Below, in pieces: positions 23,564 through 25,098 of a DNA stretch of 25,098 bases. A model generated the notes under the pieces. It did not search any database. It had not been told where the DNA came from and saw only the letters and a list, made by a program, of their open reading frames with translations. Each line of letters begins with the position of its first letter. Position 1 is the stretch's first letter. The stretch is taken from contig JAIRKV010000168.1 of assembly GCA_031259935.1 (NCBI GenBank), forward strand, positions 1-25,098. Direction: 5' to 3'. Origin of the DNA: Prevotellaceae bacterium. Lineage in GTDB: Bacteria; Bacteroidota; Bacteroidia; Bacteroidales; UBA932. The position numbers were made by a program, and so were the translations under genes.

Positions 23564-23986
23564 TTATTTTTGTTTAACGCTAAAAGCGAGCGCATAAAGT
23601 TTCATTTGCTTAATCATTGCAAGCAAGCCGTTTGCACGCGTTGGCGAAAGATTTTCTTGCAAACCTGTTTTATCTATAAAAAACAATTCGGCGTTTATTA
23701 TATCTTCAGGTTTTTGTCCTGACATTACGCTAATCAGCAGCGAAATTATTCCTTTCGTAATAATTGCATCGCTGTCGGCTGTATAAATAATTTTTCCATC
23801 AACATATTCGGCATCAATCCATACGCGCGACTGACAACCTTTTATCAGATGCTGTTCGGTTTTATTTTTTTCGTCAAATGCTTGGAGATTTTTGCCAAGT
23901 TCGATAAGATATTCGTATTTGTCTATCCAGTCGGTAAAGACAGAAAATTCTTTTATTATTTGATTTTGTTTTTCGTTTACAGTCAT
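23564..23986 (-). CDS. sufE: Cysteine desulfuration protein SufE
   Basis: SufE takes the persulfide sulfur from SufS and passes it to the Fe-S scaffold. It has 140 residues. The acceptor cysteine is Cys51 in LIKGCQSRVWIDAEY, the diagnostic motif. The C-terminal half has IISLLISVMSGQKPEDIINA and LSPTRANGLLAMIKQMK. It begins 11 bases after the sufS stop and ends three bases before the SufT-like start. Confidence 0.96.
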   Translation of the reverse strand: MTVNEKQNQIIKEFSVFTDWIDKYEYLIELGKNLQAFDEKNKTEQHLIKGCQSRVWIDAEYVDGKIIYTADSDAIITKGIISLLISVMSGQKPEDIINAELFFIDKTGLQENLSPTRANGLLAMIKQMKLYALAFSVKQK

Positions 23987-23997
23987 TTTTCTAATTA

Positions 23998-25098
23998 TTA
24001 TTTAAACATTAACAATATTTTTTCAAGGTTTTCGCATAAAACATCAATTTCATCGAAAGTATTGTAAAACGCAAATGATGCTCTTACCAGTCCTGTTTTA
24101 CCGAAGTGCGTCAAAAGCGGTTCGGTGCAAAGAGTTCCTGTACGTACGGCAATTCCTTTTTTATCTAAAATCATTCCCGTATCAAGATGATGAATATCTT
24201 TCAAAAGAAAAGATACAAGTGCAACTTTTTCGTCGGCTTCGCCGTATATTTTCAAGCCTTCGACCGACAACAGTTTTTGTGTTGCATAGTCGCGCAGTTT
24301 ATGTTCGTATTCGATAATATTCTGTCGTCCTGTTTTGATGATATAGTCAATGGCAGCGCCAAGCGCAATAGCATCAATAAAATTGAGTGTTCCGGCTTCA
24401 AATTTCAAGGGCAGTTGAGCGTAAGTTGTTTTTTCAAAAGTTACGGTAGAAATCATATCTCCGCCACCCTGATAAGGAGGCATTTGTTCAAGCAGTTTTT
24501 CTTTTCCGTAGAGTATGCCGATTCCTGTAGGCGCATAAAGTTTGTGTCCCGAAAAAGTATAAAAATCGCAATTCAGATCGCGTACATCAACATTTTCGTG
24601 TGGTGCAGCCTGCGCTCCATCTACAAGTACGGGAATATTGTGCGAATGTGCTTTTGCAATGATTTTTTTTATCGGATTTACTGTTCCCAAAACATTGGAA
24701 GCATGTGTAACGGCAATGATTTTTGTGCGTTCGTTTATCAGTGTATCAAGCATTTCAATACGTAAAATACCTTTATCGTCAAACGGAATTATTTTGATTT
24801 TTGCACCTTTTCGTTCGCAAAGCAGTTGCCACGGAACAATGTTTGAATGATGTTCCATTTCGCTGATAATTATTTCGTCGCCGGCAGAAACAAATCTGTC
24901 GCCGAACGACGCAGCAACCATATTTATAGAGCCTGTAGTTCCTGATGTGAAAATTATTTCCGTTTGTTTTTCGGCATTTATGAATTGTCGCACTTTTTCG
25001 CGTGCCTGTTCGTATTTTTCGGTGCATTTCTCGCTCAAAAAATGAACTCCGCGATGAATATTGGCATTGCCTGTTCGATACAGATCATCAATTGTTTG
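23998..25098 (-). CDS. sufS: Cysteine desulfurase SufS (5' end beyond the right edge)
   Basis: A PLP-dependent cysteine desulfurase that releases sulfur as a persulfide for Fe-S clusters. 367 codons are visible and the frame stays open to the edge, so about 40 N-terminal residues are missing. At the edge it reads YRTGNANIHRGVHFLSEKC, the typical SufS N-terminal stretch, so internal Met or TTG codons are not the start. The PLP lysine is in YTFSGHKLYAPTGIGILYG, and the catalytic cysteine is in AVRTGTLCTEPLLTHFGK. The motifs DGAQAAPH and ASNVLGTVNPI are also present. It heads the sufS-sufE-sufT-like-folK cluster in this window; sufBCD are not seen here and may lie upstream. Confidence 0.96.
   Translation of the reverse strand, partial: QTIDDLYRTGNANIHRGVHFLSEKCTEKYEQAREKVRQFINAEKQTEIIFTSGTTGSINMVAASFGDRFVSAGDEIIISEMEHHSNIVPWQLLCERKGAKIKIIPFDDKGILRIEMLDTLINERTKIIAVTHASNVLGTVNPIKKIIAKAHSHNIPVLVDGAQAAPHENVDVRDLNCDFYTFSGHKLYAPTGIGILYGKEKLLEQMPPYQGGGDMISTVTFEKTTYAQLPLKFEAGTLNFIDAIALGAAIDYIIKTGRQNIIEYEHKLRDYATQKLLSVEGLKIYGEADEKVALVSFLLKDIHHLDTGMILDKKGIAVRTGTLCTEPLLTHFGKTGLVRASFAFYNTFDEIDVLCENLEKILLMFK

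Overview
The window looks like a chromosomal segment of a member of the Bacteroidota, most likely Bacteroidales. Three things suggest this: the gene order and sequences of the ribosomal protein genes, exact Bacteroidota-type promoter boxes (TTTG, then TAnnTTTG), and a str operon that lacks tuf. No RNA gene, CRISPR array or transposase was seen.

Bases 1-15796 (minus strand) hold the fused str, S10 and spc ribosomal operons. In transcription order they are rpsL, rpsG, fusA, two AT-rich genes of unknown function, rpsJ, rplC, rplD, rplW, rplB, rpsS, rplV, rpsC, rplP, rpmC, rpsQ, rplN, rplX, rplE, rpsN, rpsH, rplF, rplR, rpsE, rpmD, rplO and the 5' part of secY. Most spacers are 0-30 bases. The exceptions are the 126-base rpsJ/rplC and 137-base rpsN/rpsH gaps, which may hold small hairpins. 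A textbook promoter lies in front of rpsL, with a 12-base direct repeat upstream. The standout feature is the pair between fusA and rpsJ (10603-12707): a Cys-rich lipoprotein and a small exported protein, inserted where fusA and rpsJ are normally adjacent.

Bases 15797-17061 are a 1.27 kb non-coding stretch. It holds the str promoter, copies of two families of short palindromic interspersed repeats, and a long AT-rich hairpin just upstream of nadE. One repeat family recurs after tsaB.

Bases 17062-25098 are an ordinary mixed region. They hold glutamine-dependent NAD synthetase (+), a short-chain dehydrogenase (-), an ECF sigma factor overlapping a membrane-anchored TonB-domain protein (+, probably a sigma/anti-sigma-like pair), and tsaB (+, tRNA t6A biosynthesis). 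A minus-strand cluster sufS-sufE-sufT-like-folK follows, joining Fe-S cluster assembly with a folate-pathway gene; sufS runs off the right edge.

No complete novel defence or mobile system is visible. The best candidates for something undescribed are the exported-protein pair inside the translation operon, the subset of ribosomal genes with strong Shine-Dalgarno sites in a phylum that rarely uses them, and the nested palindromic repeat element.
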